64,000 nt of DNA from Solea solea. Lineage: Eukaryota; Chordata; Actinopteri; Pleuronectiformes; Soleidae. The notes beneath the pieces are model-generated. The model worked only from the letters and a program-made list of their open reading frames with translations, was not told the origin of the DNA and searched no databases. The position numbers and the translations under genes are program-made. The stretch covers positions 9,040,302 through 9,104,301 of the forward strand of contig NC_081138.1 in NCBI RefSeq assembly GCF_958295425.1. The letters are read 5' to 3'. Shown piece after piece: positions 1 to 13,262 of this stretch (positions within the stretch are counted from its first letter, which is position 1; every line of letters starts with the position of its first letter).

Positions 1-1875
1 CTGATTTTTTTCATTTTTCTACTGTCCCATAACATGAACCTCACAAATAAAGTTAACATCTTATAAGATATACTTCTGTACCCTCAGTGTTTGATTTTGC
101 AATGATTTCACTGTTTGGATGTGTTTTTCTATTTGTGTCTGTTTTTGTGCACATTCAGCAAGGATACTGCTGTTTTCTTTTTTTTCTTCATTTCTCTACT
201 GTCCCATAACATGAACCTCACAAATAAAGTTAACATCTTATAAGATATACTTCTGTCCCCTCAGTTTTTGATTTTGCAATGATTTCACTGTTTGGATGTG
301 TTTTTCTATTTGTGTCTGTTTTTGTGCACATTCAGCAAGTAAACAGCTGTTTTCAGATTTTTTTTCAATTTTCTACTGTCCCATGACATAAAGCTCACAA
401 ATAAAGTTAACATCTTATCAGATATACTTCTGTACCCTCAGTGTTTGATTTTGCAATGATTTCACTGTTTGGATGTGTTTTTCTATTTGTGTCTGTTTTT
501 GTGCGTGTTCAGCAAGATACGGCTGTTTTCTGATTTTTTTCAATTTCCTGCTGTCCCATAACATAAAGCTCACAAATAAAGTTAAAATCTTATAAGATAT
601 AGTTATTTACCCTCAGTGTTTGATTTTGCAATGATTTCACTGTTTGGATGTGTTTTTCTATTTGTGTCTGTTTTTGTGCACATTCAGCAAGAATACGGCT
701 GTTTTCTGATTTTTTTCATTTTTCTACTGTCCCATAACATGAACCTCACAAATAAAGTTAACATCTTATAAGATATACTTCTGTACCCTCAGTGTTTGAT
801 TTTGCAATGATTTCACTGTTTGGATGTGTTTTTCTATTTGTGTCTGTTTTTGTGCACATTCAGCAAGGATGCGGCTGTTTTCTTTTTTTTCTTCATTTCT
901 CTACTGTCCCATAACATGAACCTCACAAATAAAGTTAACATCTTATAAGATATACTTCTGTCCCCTCAGTTTTTGATTTTGCAATAATTTCACTGTTTGG
1001 ATGTGTTTTTCTGTTTGTGTCTGTTTTTGTGCACATTCAGCAAGAATACGGCTGTTTTCTGATTTTTTTCATTTTTCTACTGTCCCATTACATAAACCTC
1101 ACAAATAAAGTTAAAATCTTATAAGAAATAGTTATATACCTTTAGCGTTTGATTTTGCAATAATTTCACTGTTTGGATGTCTTTTTCTATTTGTGTCTGT
1201 TTTTGTGCACATTCAGCAAGAATACGGCTGTTTTCTGATTTTTTTCATTTTTCTACTGTCCCATAACATAAACCTCACAAATAAAGTTAACATCTTATAA
1301 GAAATACTTCTGTCCCCTCAGTTTTTGATTTTGCAATGATTTCACTGTTTGGATGTGTTTTTCTATGTTTGTCTGTTTTTGTGCGCATTCAGCAAGAATA
1401 CGGCATTTTTCCTTGTTTTTCTTCATTTTCCTACTGTCCCATAACATAAACCTCACAAATAAAGTTGACATCTTATAAGATATAGTTATATACCTTTAGC
1501 ATTTGATTTTGCAATGATCTCACTGTTTGGATGTGTTTTTCTATATGTGTCTGTTTTTGTGCGCATTCAGCAAGAATACGGCTGTTTTCTGATTTTTTTC
1601 ATTTTTCTACTGTCCCATAACATGAACCTCACAAATAAAGTTAACATCTCATAAGATATACTTCTGTCCCCTCAGTTTTTGATTTTGCAATGATTTCACT
1701 GTTTAGATGTGTTTTTCTATTTGTGTCTGTTTTTGGGCGCATTCAGCAAGAATACGGCTGTTTTCTGATTTTTTTCATTTTTCTACTGTCCCATAACATT
1801 TACCGCACAAATAAAGTTAAAATCTTATAAGAAATAGTTATATACCTTTAGCATTTGATTTTGCAATATTTTCAC

Positions 1876-3333
1876 TGTTTGGATGTGTTTTTCTATTTGT
1901 GTCTGTTTTTGTGCACATTCAGCAAGAATACGGCTGTTTTCTGATTTTTTTCATTTTTCTACTGTCCCATAACATAAACCTCACAAAAAAAGTTAAAATC
2001 TTATAAGAAATAGTTATATACCTTTAGGGTTTGATTTTGCAATAATTTCACTGTTTGGATGTGTTTTTCTATATGTGTCTGTTTTTGTGCACATTCAGCA
2101 AGAATACGGCTGTTTTCTGATTTTTTTCATTTTTCTACTGTACCATAACATGAACCTCACAAATAAAGTTAACATCTTATAAGATACACTTCTGTCCCTT
2201 CAGTGTTTGATTTTGCAATAATTTCACTGTTTGGATGTGTTTTTCTATTTGTGTCTGTTTTTGTGCACATTCAGCAAGAATACGGCTGTTTTCTGATTTT
2301 TTTCATTTTTCTACTGTCCCATAACATAAACCTCACAAATAAAGTTAAAATCTTATAAGATATAGTTATTTACCCTCACGGTTTGATTTTGCAATAATTT
2401 CACTGTTTGGATGTGTTTTTCTATTTGTGTCTGTTTTTGTGCACATTCAGCAAGAATACGGCTGTTTTCTGAATTTTTTTCATTTTTCTACTGTCCCATA
2501 ACATGAACCTCACAAATAAAGTTAACATCTTATAAGATACACTTCTGTCCCTTCAGTGTTTGATTTTGCAATGATTTCACTGTTTGGATGTGTTTTTCTA
2601 TTTGTGTCTGTTTTTGTGCACATTCAGCAAGAATACGGCTGTTTTCTGATTTTTTTCATTTTTCTACTGTCCCATAACATAAACCTCACAAAAAAAGTTA
2701 AAATCTTATAAGAAATAGTTATATACCTTTAGGGTTTGATTTTGCAATAATTTCACTGTTTGGATGTGTTTTTCTATATGTGTCTGTTTTTGTGCACATT
2801 CAGCAAGAATACGGCTGTTTTCTGATTTTTTTCATTTTTCTACTGTACCATAACATGAACCTCACAAATAAAGTTAACATCTTATAAGATACACTTCTGT
2901 CCCTTCAGTGTTTGATTTTGCAATAATTTCACTGTTTGGATGTGTTTTTCTATTTGTGTCTGTTTTTGTGCACATTCAGCAAGAATACGGCTGTTTTCTG
3001 ATTTTTTTCATTTTTCTACTGTCCCATAACATAAACCTCACAAATAAAGTTAAAATCTTATAAGATATAGTTATTTACCCTCACGGTTTGATTTTGCAAT
3101 AATTTCACTGTTTGGATGTGTTTTTCTATTTGTGTCTGTTTTTGTGCACATTCAGCAAGAATACGGCTGTTTTCTGAATTTTTTTCATTTTTCTACTGTC
3201 CCATAACATGAACCTCACAAATAAAGTTAACATCTTATAAGATACACTTCTGTCCCTTCAGTGTTTGATTTTGCAATGATTTCACTGTTTGGATGTGTTT
3301 TTCTATTTGTGTCTGTTTTTGTGCACATTCAGC
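1876..3333. repeat. 705-bp (4-monomer) higher-order duplication, two copies
   Basis: About 1,876-2,580 is repeated at about 2,581-3,285 with an exact 705-bp shift. Three rare variants recur at that spacing: TCACAAAAAAAG at 1,981 and 2,686; TACCATAACA at 2,141 and 2,846; GAATTTTTTT at 2,471 and 3,176. The match stops at about 3,333, where the second copy runs into AGCATGGATCTGG. No difference was seen in the compared positions, so the copying looks recent relative to divergence between monomers. Confidence 0.93.
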
Positions 3334-5029
3334 ATGGATCTGGCTGTTTTCTTTTTTTTCTTCATGTTTCTACTGTCCCATAACATAAACCTCACAAATA
3401 AAGTTAACATCTTATAAGATACACTTCTGTCCCTTCAGTGTTTGATTTTGCAATGATTTCACTGTTTGGATGTGTTTTTCTATTTGTGTCTGTTTTTGTG
3501 TGCATACAGCAAGAATACGGCTGTTTTCTGATTTTTTTCATTTTTCTACTGTCCCATAACATAAACCTCACAAAAAAAGTTAAAATCTTATAAGAAATAG
3601 TTATATACCTTTAGGGTTTGATTTTGCAATGATTTCACTGTTTGGATGTGTTTTTCTATTTGTGTCTGTTTTTGTTCACATTCAGCAAGAATACGGCTGT
3701 TTTCTGATTTTTTTCATTTTTCTACTGTCCCATAACATAAACCTCACAAAAAAAGTTAAAATCTTATAAGAAATAGTTATATACCTTTAGGGTTTGATTT
3801 TGCAATGATTTCACTGTTTGGATGTGTTTTTCTATTTGTGTCTGTTTTTGTGCACATTCAGCAAGAATACGGCTGTTTTCTGATTTTTTTCATTTTTCTA
3901 CTGTCCCATAACATGAACCTCACAAATAAAGTTAACATCTTATAAGATATACTTATGTACCCTCAGTGTTTGATTTTGCAATGATTTCACTGTTTGGATG
4001 TCTTTTTCTATTTGTGTCTGTTTTTGTGCACATTCAGCAAGAATACGGCTGTTTTCTGATTTTTTTCATTTTTCTACTGTCCCATAACATGAACCTCACA
4101 AATAAAGTTAACATCTTATAAGATACACTTCTGTCCCTTCAGTGTTTGATTTTGCAATGATTTCACTGTTTGGATGTGTTTTTCTATTTGTGTCTGTTTT
4201 TGTGCACATTCAGCAAGAATACGGCTGTTTTCTGATTTTTTTCATTTTTCTACTGTCCCATAACATAAACCTCACAAATAAAGTTAACATCTTATAAGAA
4301 ATAGTTATATACCTTTAGGGTTTGATTTTGCAATGATTTCACTGTTTGGATGTGTTTTTCTATTTGTGTCTGTTTTTGTGCACATTCAGCAAGAATACGG
4401 CTGTTTTCTGATTTTTTTCATTTTTCTACTGTCCCATAACATAAACCCCACAAATAAAGTTAACATCTTATAAGATATACTTCTGTCCCCTCAGTTTTTG
4501 ATTTTGCAATGATTTCACTGTTTGGATGTGTTTTTCTATTTGTGTCTGTTTTTGTGCACATTCAGCAAGAATACGGCTGTTTTCTGATTTTTTTCATTTT
4601 TCTACTGTCCCATAACATAAACCTCACAAATAAAGTTAACATCTCATAAGATATACTTCTGTACCCTCAGTGTTTGATTTTGCAATGATTTCACTGTTTG
4701 GATGTGTTTTTCTGTTTGTGTCTGTTTTTGTGCACATTCAGCAAGAATACGGCTGTTTTCTGATTTTTTTCGTTTTTCTACTGTCCCATAACATAAACCT
4801 CACAAATAAAGTTAACATCTTATAAGATATAGTTATCTACCTTTAGCGTTTGATTTTGCAATAATTTCACTGTTTGGATGTGTTTTTCTATTTGTGTCTG
4901 TTTTTGTGCACATTCAACAAGGTTATGGCTGTTTTCTGATTTTTTTCATTTTTCTACTGTCCCATAACATAAACCTCACAAATAAAGTTAAAATCTTTTA
5001 AGATATATTTATATACCTTTAGTGTTTGA

Positions 5030-5123
5030 TTTTGCAAAAATTTCACTGTTTTTTTCTGTGTGTCTGTTTTTGTGCGCATTCAGCAAGAATACGGCATTTT
5101 TCCTTGTTTTTCTTCATTTTCCT
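5030..5123. repeat. Short (168-bp) monomer segment with an internal deletion
   Basis: The monomer starting near 4,954 is only 168 bp. CACTGTTTGGATGTG is shortened to CACTGTTTTTTTCTG and the following TGTTTGTGTC to TGTGTGTC, a net loss of about 10 bp in the conserved T-tract block. Its ending carries the rare CTTGTTTTTCTTCATTTTCC form also seen near 1,411. It is the largest length change I found in any monomer. Confidence 0.88.
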
Positions 5124-5650
5124 ACTGTCCCATAACATAAACCTCACAAATAAAGTTAACATCTTATAAGAAATAGTTATATACCTTTAGCGTTTGATTT
5201 TGCAATAATTTCACTGTTTGGATGTGTTTTTCTATTTGTGTCTGTTTTTGTGCGCAGTCAGCAAGTATACGGCTGTTTTCAGATTTTTTTTCATTTTTCT
5301 ACTGTCCCATAACATAAACCTCACAAATAAAGTTAAGTTCTTATCAGATATACTTCTGTACCCTCAGTGTTTGATTTTGCATTGATTTCACTGTTTGGAT
5401 GTGTTTTTCTATTTGTGTCTGTTTCTGTGCACATTCAGCAAGTATACGGCTGTTTTCTGACCTTTTTCAATTTTCTACTGTCCCATAACATAAACCTCAC
5501 AAATAAAGTTAACATCTTATAAGATATACTTCTGTACCCTCAGTGTTTGATTTTGCAATGATTTCACTGTTTGGATGTGTTTTTCTATTTGTGTCTGTTT
5601 TTGTGCGCATTCAGCAAGTATACGGCTGTTTTCTGATTTTATTCAATTTT

Positions 5651-5826
5651 CTACTGTCCCATAACATAAACCTCACAAATAAAGTTAACATCTTATAAGA
5701 TATAGTTATTTACCCTCAGTGTTTGATTTTGCAATGATTTCACTGTTTGGATGTGTTTTTCTATTTGTGTCTGTTTCTGTGCACATTCAGCAAGTATACG
5801 GCTGTTTTCTGATTTTTTTCAATTTT
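5651..5826 (+). repeat. Exemplar of monomer type X (divergent left-side subfamily)
   Basis: Type X reads GATATAGTTATTTACCC then TCAGTG, followed by CAAGTATACGG in place of CAAGAATACGG and TTTTTTCAATTTTCTACTG in place of the CATTTTTCTACTG ending. Related copies carry AAGCTCAC for AACCTCAC and GTGCGCATTC or GTGCGTGTTC for GTGCACATTC. The set is concentrated at about 300-720 and 5,220-9,540. These linked differences make it the most distinct subfamily in the window. Confidence 0.9.
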
Positions 5827-6950
5827 CTACTGTCCCATAACATAAAGCTCACAAATAAAGTTAAAATCTTATAAGATATAGTTATTTACCCTCAGTGTTT
5901 GATTTTGCAATGATTTCACTGTTTGGATGTGTTTTTCTATTTGTGTCTTTTTTTGTGCACATTCAGCAAGTATACGGCTGTTTTCTAATTTTTTTCAATT
6001 TTCTACTGTCCCATAACATAAACCTCACAAATAAAGTTAAAATCTTATAAGATATAGTTATTTACCCTCAGTGTTTGATTTTGCAATGATTTCACTGTTT
6101 GGATGTGTTTTTCTATTTGTGTCTGTTTTTGTGCACATTCAGCAAGTAAACAGCTATTTTCAGATTTTTTTTCAATTTTCTACTGTCCCATGACATAAAG
6201 CTCACAAATAAAGTTAACATCTTATCAGATATACTTCTGTACCCTCAGTGTTTGATTTTGCAATGATTTCACTGTTTGGATGTGTTTTTCTATTTGTGTC
6301 TGTTTTTGTGCGTGTTCAGCAAGATACGGCTGTTTTCTGATTTTTTTCAATTTTCTACTGTCCAATAACATAAAGCTCACAAATAAAGTTAAAATCTTAT
6401 AAGATATAGTTATTTACCCTCAGTGTTTGATTTTGCAATGATTTCACTGTTTGGATGTGTTTTTCTATTTGTGTCTGTTTTTGTGCACATTCAGCAAGTA
6501 TACGGCTGTTTTCTGACTTTTTTCAATTTTGTACTGTCCCATAACATAAAGCTCACAAATAAAGTTAAAATCTTATAAGACATACTTCTGTACCCTCAGT
6601 GTTTGATTTTGCAATGATTTCACTGTTTGGATGTGTTTTTCTATTTGTGTCTTTTTTTGTGCACATTCAGCAAGTATACGGCTGTTTTCTAATTTTTTTC
6701 AATTTTCTACTGTCCCATAACATAAAGCTCACAAATAAAGTTAAAATCTTATAAGATATAGTTATTTACCCTCAGTGTTTGATTTTGCAATGATTTCACT
6801 GTTTGGATGTGTTTTTCTATTTGTGTCTGTTTTTGTGCGCATTCAGCAAGTATACAGCTGTTTTCAGATTTTTTTTCAATTTTCTACTGTCCCATAACAT
6901 AAAGCTCACAAATGAAGTTAACATCTCATCAGATATATTTCTGTACCCTC

Positions 6951-9536
6951 AGTGTTTGATTTTGCAATGATTTCACTGTTTGGATGTGTTTTTCTATTTG
7001 TGTCTGTTTTTGTGCACATTCAACAAGGTTATGGCTGTTTTCTGATTTTTTTCATTTTTCTACTGTCCCATAACATAAACCCCACAAATAAAGTTAAAAT
7101 CTTTTAAGATATATTCATATACCTTCAGTGTTTGATTTTGCAATATTTTCACTGTTTGGATGTGTTTTTCTATATGTGTCTGTTTTTGTGCGCATTCAGC
7201 AAGAATACGGCTGTTTTCTGATTTTTTTCATTTTTCTACTGTCCCATAACATAAAGCTCACAAATAAAGTTAAAATCTTATAAGATATAGTTATTTACCC
7301 TCAGTGTTTGATTTTGCAATGATTTCACTGTTTGGATGTGTTTTTCTATTTGTGTCTGTTTTTGTGCGCATTCAGCAAGTATACGGCTGTTTTCTGATTT
7401 TTTTCAATTTTCTACTGTCCCATAACATAAACCTCACAAATAAAGTTAACATCTTATAAGATATAGTTATTTACCCTCAGTGTTTGATTTTGCAATGATT
7501 TCACTGTTTGGATGTGTTTTTCTATTTGTTTCTGTTTTTGTGCGCATTCAGCAAGTATACGGCTGTTTTCAGATTTTTTTTCATTTTCTACTGTCCCATA
7601 ACATAAACCTCACAAATAAAGTTAACATCTTATCAGATATACTTCTGTACCCTCAGTGTTTGATTTTGCAATGATTTCACTGTTTGGATGTGTTTTTCTA
7701 TTTGTGTCTGTTTTTGTGCACATTCATCAAGTAAACAGCTGTTTTCAGATTTTTTTTCAATTTTCTACTGTCCCATAACATAAAGCTCACAAATAAAGTT
7801 AACATCTTATCAGATATACTTCTGTACCCTCAGTGTTTGATTGTGCAATGATTTCACTGTTTGGATGTGTTTTTCTATTTGTGTCTGTTTTTGTGCGTGT
7901 TCAGCAAGATACGGCTGTTTTCTGATTTTTTTCAATTTTCTACTGTCCCATAACATAAAGCTCACAAATAAAGTTAAAATCTTATAAGATATAGTTATTT
8001 ACCCTCAGTGTTTGATTTTGCAATGATTTCACTGTTTAGATGTGTTTTTCTATTTGTGTCTGTTTTTGTGCACATTCAGCAAGTATACAGCTGTTTTCAG
8101 ATTTTTTTTCAATTTTCTACTGTTCCATAACATAAAGCTCACAAATGAAGTTAACATCTTATCAGATATATTTCTGTACCCTCAGTGTTTGATTTTGCAA
8201 TGATTTCACTGTTTGGATGTGTTTTTCTATTTGTGTCTGTTTTTGTGCGCATTCAGCAAGTATACGGCTGTTTTCTGACCTTTTTCAATTTTCTACTGTC
8301 CCATAACATAAACCTCACAAATAAAGTTAACATCTTATAAGATATAGTTATCTACCTTTAGTGTTTGATTTTGCAATGATTTCACTGTTTGGATGTGTTT
8401 TTCTATTTGTGTCTGTTTTTGTGCACATTCAACAAGGTTATGGCTGTTTTCTGATTTTTTTCATTTTTCTACTGTCCCATAACATAAACCCCACAAATAA
8501 AGTTAAAATCTTTTAAGATATATTCATATACCTTCAGTGTTTGATTTTGCAATATTTTCACTGTTTGGATGTGTTTTTCTATATGTGTCTGTTTTTGTGC
8601 GCATTCAGCAAGAATACGGCTGTTTTCTGATTTTTTTCATTTTTCTACTGTCCCATAACATAAAGCTCACAAATAAAGTTAAAATCTTATAAGATATAGT
8701 TATTTACCCTCAGTGTTTGATTTTGCAATGATTTCACTGTTTGGATGTGTTTTTCTATTTGTGTCTGTTTTTGTGCGCATTCAGCAAGTATACGGCTGTT
8801 TTCTGATTTTTTTCAATTTTCTACTGTCCCATAACATAAACCTCACAAATAAAGTTAACATCTTATAAGATATAGTTATTTACCCTCAGTGTTTGATTTT
8901 GCAATGATTTCACTGTTTGGATGTGTTTTTCTATTTGTTTCTGTTTTTGTGCGCATTCAGCAAGTATACGGCTGTTTTCAGATTTTTTTTCATTTTCTAC
9001 TGTCCCATAACATAAACCTCACAAATAAAGTTAACATCTTATCAGATATACTTCTGTACCCTCAGTGTTTGATTTTGCAATGATTTCACTGTTTGGATGT
9101 GTTTTTCTATTTGTGTCTGTTTTTGTGCACATTCATCAAGTAAACAGCTGTTTTCAGATTTTTTTTCAATTTTCTACTGTCCCATAACATAAAGCTCACA
9201 AATAAAGTTAACATCTTATAAGATATACTTCTGTACCCTCAGTGTTTGATTTTGCAATGATTTCACTGTTTGGATGTGTTTTTCTATTTGTGTCTGTTTT
9301 TGTGCGTGTTCAGCAAGATACGGCTGTTTTCTGATTTTTTTCAATTTTCTACTGTCCCATAACATAAAGCTCACAAATAAAGTTAAAATCTTATAAGAAA
9401 TAGTTATTTACCCTCAGTGTTTGATTTTGCAATGATTTCACTGTTTGGATGTGTTTTTCTATTTGTGTCTGTTTTTGTGCGCATTCAGCAAGTATACAGC
9501 TGTTTTCAGATTTTTTTTCAATTTTCTACTGTCCCA
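6951..9536. repeat. 1,409-bp (8-monomer) higher-order duplication in the X zone
   Basis: About 6,951-8,127 matches about 8,360-9,536 at a 1,409-bp shift. CATTCAACAAGGTTATGG is at 7,017 and 8,426; CATTCATCAAGTAAACAG also recurs in both. I noticed about five substitutions between the copies: TTATCAG/TTATAAG near 7,811/9,220; TTGTGCAATG/TTTTGCAATG near 7,843/9,252; GATATAG/GAAATAG near 7,988/9,397; TTTAGAT/TTTGGAT near 8,038/9,447; and GTGCAC/GTGCGC near 8,071/9,480. This pair looks older than the 6,159-bp pair. Confidence 0.93.
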
Positions 9537-9539
9537 TAA

Positions 9540-12110
9540 CATGAACCTCACAAATAAAGTTAACATCTTATAAGATATACTTCTGTCCCCTCAGTTTTTG
9601 ATTTTGCAATAATTTCACTGTTTGGATGTGTTTTTCTGTTTGTGTCTGTTTTTGTGCACATTCAGCAAGAATACGGATGTTTTCTGATTTTTTTCATTTT
9701 TCTACTGTCCCATAACATGAACCTCACAAATAAAGTTAACATCTTATAAGCTATACTTCTGTCCCCTCAGTGTTTGATTTTGCAATGATTTCACTGTTTG
9801 GATGTGTTTTTCTATTTGTGTCTGTTTTTGTGCACATTCAGCATGGATCTGGCTGTTTTCTTTTTTTTCTTCATGTTTCTACTGTCCCATAACATAAACC
9901 TCACAAATAAAGTTAACATCTTATAAGATACACTTCTGTCCCTTCAGTGTTTGATTTTGCAATGATTTCACTGTTTGGATGTGTTTTTCTATTTGTGTCT
10001 GTTTTTGTGCACATTCAGCAAGAATACGGCTGTTTTCTGATTTTTTTCATTTTTCTACTGTCCCATAACATGAACCTCACAAATAAAGTTAACATCTTAT
10101 AAGATATACTTCTGTACCCTCAGTGTTTGATTTTGCAATGATTTCACTGTTTGGATGTGTTTTTCTGTTTGTGTCTGTTTTTGTGCACATTCAGCAAGAA
10201 TACGGCTGTTTTCTGATTTTTTTCATTTTTCTACTGTCCCATAACATGAACCTCACAAATAAAGTTAACATCTTATAAGATATACTCATGTACCCTCAGT
10301 GTTTGATTTTGCAATGATTTCACTGTTTGGATGTGTTTTTCTATTTGTGTCTGTTTTTGTGCACATTCAGCAAGAATACGGCTGTTTTCTGATTTTTTTC
10401 ATTTTTCTACTGTCCCATAACATGAACCTCACAAATAAAGTTAACATCTTATAAGATATACTTCTGTACCCTCAGTGTTTGATTTTGCAATGATTTCACT
10501 GTTTGGATGTGTTTTTCTATTTGTGTCTGTTTTTGTGCACATTCAGCAAGAATACGGCTGTTTTCTGATTTTTTTCATTTTTCTACTGTCCCACAACATA
10601 AACCTCACAAATAAAGTTAAAATCTTATAAGAAATAGATATATACCTTTAGCGTTTGATTTTGCAATAATTTCACTGTTTGGATGTGTTTTTCTGTTTGT
10701 GTCTGTTTTTGTGCACATTCAGCAAGAATACGGCTGTTTTCTGATTTTCTTCATGTTTCTACTGTCCCATAACATAAACCTCACAAATAAAGTTAACATC
10801 TTATGAGATACACTTCTGTCCCTTCAGTGTTTGATTTTGCAATGATTTCACTGTTTGGATGTGTTTTTCTGTTTGTGTCTGTTTTTGTGCACATTCAGCA
10901 AGAATACGGCTGTTTTCTGATTTTTTTCATTTTTCTACTGTCCCATAACATGAACCTCACAAATAAAGTTAACATCTTATAAGATACACTTCTGTCCCTT
11001 CAGTGTTTGATTTTGCAATGATTTCACTGTTTGGATGTGTTTTTCTGTTTGTGTCTGTTTTTGTGCACATTCAGCAAGAATACGGCTGTTTTCTGATTTT
11101 TTTCATTTTTCTACTGTCCCATAACATGAACCTCACAAATAAAGTTAACATCTTATAAGATACACTTCTGTCCCTTCAGTGTTTGATTTTGCAATGATTT
11201 CACTGTTTGGATGTGTTTTTCTATTTGTGTCTGTTTTTGTGCACATTCAGCATGGATCTGGCTGTTTTCTTTTTTTTCTTCATGTTTCTACTGTCCCATA
11301 ACATAAACCTCACAAATAAAGTTAACATCTTATAAGATACACTTCTGTCCCTTCAGTGTTTGATTTTGCAATGATTTCACTGTTTGGATGTGTTTTTCTA
11401 TTTGTGTCTGTTTTTGTGCACATTCAGCAAGAATACGGCTGTTTTCTGATTTTTTTCATTTTTCTACTGTCCCATAACATGAACCTCACAAATAAAGTTA
11501 ACATCTTATAAGAAATAGTTATATACCTTTAGGGTTTGATTTTGCAATGATTTCACTGTTTGGATGTGTTTTTCTATTTGTGTCTGTTTTTGTGCACATT
11601 CAGCAAGAATACGGCTGTTTTCTGATTTTTTTCATTTTTCTACTGTCCCATAACATAAACCTCACAAATAAAGTTAACATCTTATAAGAAATAGTTATAT
11701 ACCTTTAGGGTTTGATTTTGCAATGATTTCACTGTTTGGATGTGTTTTTCTATTTGTGTCTGTTTTTGTGCACATTCAGCAAGAATACGGCTGTTTTCAG
11801 TTTTTTTTCATTTTTCTACTGTCCCATAACATAAACCTCACAAATAAAGTTAACATCTTATAAGATATACTTCTGTCCCCTCAGTTTTTGATTTTGCAAT
11901 GATTTCACTGTTTGGATGTGTTTTTCTATTTGTGTCTGTTTTTGTGCACATTCAGCAAGAATACGGCTGTTTTCTGATTTTTTTCATTTTTCTACTGTCC
12001 CACAACATAAACCTCACAAATAAAGTTAAAATCTTATAAGAAATAGATATATACCTTTAGCGTTTGATTTTGCAATGATTTCACTGTTTGGATGTGTTTT
12101 TCTGTTTGTG
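9540..12110. repeat. 1,409-bp (8-monomer) higher-order duplication, W-rich
   Basis: AGCATGGATCTGG lies at 9,840 and 11,249, and the rare CCACAACATAAACC with AAATAGATATATACC lies at 10,591 and 12,000, both at a 1,409-bp shift. Stretches between these anchors match with scattered differences and local type changes, for example P against R near 10,104/11,513. The unit is the same size as in the X zone, but its monomers are different. Confidence 0.85.
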
Positions 12111-13124
12111 TCTGTTTTTGTGCACATTCAGCAAGAATACGGCTGTTTTCTGATTTTTTTAATTTTTCTACTGTCCCATAACATGAACCTCACAAATAAA
12201 GTTAACATCTTATAAGATACACTTCTGTCCCTTCAGTGTTTGATTTTGCAATGATTTCACTGTTTGGATGTGTTTTTCTATTTGTGTCTGTTTTTGTGTG
12301 CATACAGCAAGAATACGGCTGTTTTCGGATTTTTTTCATTTTTCTACTGTCCCATGACATCAACCTCACAAATAAAGTTAAAATCTTATAAGAAATAGTT
12401 ATATACCTTTAGCGTTTGATTTTGCAATAATTTCACTGTTTGGATGTGTTTTTCTATTTGTGTCTGTTTTTGTGCACATTCAGCAAGAATACGGCTGTTT
12501 TCTGATTTTTTTCATTTTTCTACTGTCCCATAACATAAACCTCACAAATAAAGTTAACATCTTATAAGAAATAGTTATATACCTTTAGGGTTTGATTTTG
12601 CAATGATTTCACTGTTTGGATGTGTTTTTCTGTTTGTGTCTGTTTTTGTGCACATTCAGCAAGAATACGGCTGTTTTCTGATTTTTTTCATTTTTCTACT
12701 GTCCCATAACATAAACCTCACAAATAAAGTTAACATCTTATAAGATATACTTCTGTACCCTCAGTGTTTGATTTTGCAATGATTTCACTGTTTGGATGTG
12801 TTTTTCTGTTTGTGTCTGTTTTTGTGCACATTCAGCAAGAATACGGCTGTTTTCTGATTTTTTTCGTTTTTCTACTGTCCCATAACATAAACCTCACAAA
12901 TAAAATTAAAATCTTATAAGAAATAGTTATATACCTTAAGCGTTTGATTTAGCAATAATTTCACTGTTTGGATGTGTTTTTCTATTTGTGTCTGTTTTTG
13001 TGCACATTCAGCAAGAATACGGCTGTTTTCTGATTTTTTTCATTTTTCTACTGTCCCATAACATAAACCTCACAAATAAAGTTAACATCTTATAAGATAC
13101 ACTTCTGTCCCTTCAGTGTTTGAT
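12110..13124. repeat. Mixed W/R/Q monomers, no clean multimer resolved
   Basis: Includes the TAAAATTAAAATC variant at 12,901, which recurs at 14,308, 15,716 and 17,830, and a CCCATGACATCAACC monomer near 12,350 that recurs near 14,640, 16,050 and 18,165. The block is therefore related to the duplications to its right, but a continuous match could not be followed by eye. Confidence 0.75.
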
Positions 13125-13223
13125 TTTGCAATGATTTCACTGTTTGGATGTGTTTTTCTATTTGTGTCTGTTTTTGTGCACATTCAGCAAGAATACGGCT
13201 GTTTTCTGATTTTTTTCATTTTT
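13048..13223 (+). repeat. Exemplar of monomer type W
   Basis: Type W reads CTTATAAGATACACTTCTG followed by TCCCTTCAG. It is found from about 2.2 to 18.1 kb and I did not see it further right, so it marks the left third of the array. It is often linked with a monomer carrying AGCATGGATCTGGCTG and TTCATGTTTCTACTG. Confidence 0.9.
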
Positions 13224-13250
13224 CTACTGTCCCATAACATGAACCTCACA

Positions 13251-13256
13251 AATAAA
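13251..13256 (+). promoter_or_regulatory. AATAAA hexamer in nearly every monomer
   Basis: AATAAA is the canonical animal polyadenylation hexamer. In the array it is followed 50-110 bases later by GT- and T-rich sequence. It occurs once per monomer with rare losses (TCACAAAAAAAG at 1,981 and 2,686; AAATAGAG at 62,910). Function is not shown; chance occurrence in an AT-rich repeat is plausible. Confidence 0.35.
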
Positions 13257-13262
13257 GTTAAC

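Larger units (their letters stand above)
1..5220. repeat. Left mixed zone of diverse monomers
   Basis: P, V, Q-like, W and X-like monomers alternate with many private substitutions. An X-related pair sits near 300-600. Rare monomers with GGCATTTTTCC and a CTTGTTTTTCTTCATTTTCC ending occur near 1,401 and 5,092. Apart from the 705-bp duplication listed separately, no long clean higher-order repeat is visible by eye. There is no gene. Confidence 0.85.
5220..9540. repeat. Zone of the X subfamily
   Basis: Nearly all monomers here belong to X or X/P hybrids (CAAGTATACGG, TCAATTTTC, AAGCTCAC, TTATCAG, GTGCGTGTTC). Long reading frames of 64 codons occur at 7,480-7,674 and 8,889-9,083. They arise because TTATCAG removes the in-frame TAA normally supplied by the palindrome, and they are not considered genes. 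No foreign sequence interrupts the zone. Confidence 0.88.

Noticed and set aside
7480..7674. 64-codon open frame, repeated identically at 8,889-9,083, and a relative at 53,616-53,810
   Set aside because: They lie in satellite monomers, start at GTG, and are open only because the palindrome TAA is mutated. The identical pair is explained by the 1,409-bp duplication. No domain, codon bias or gene context.
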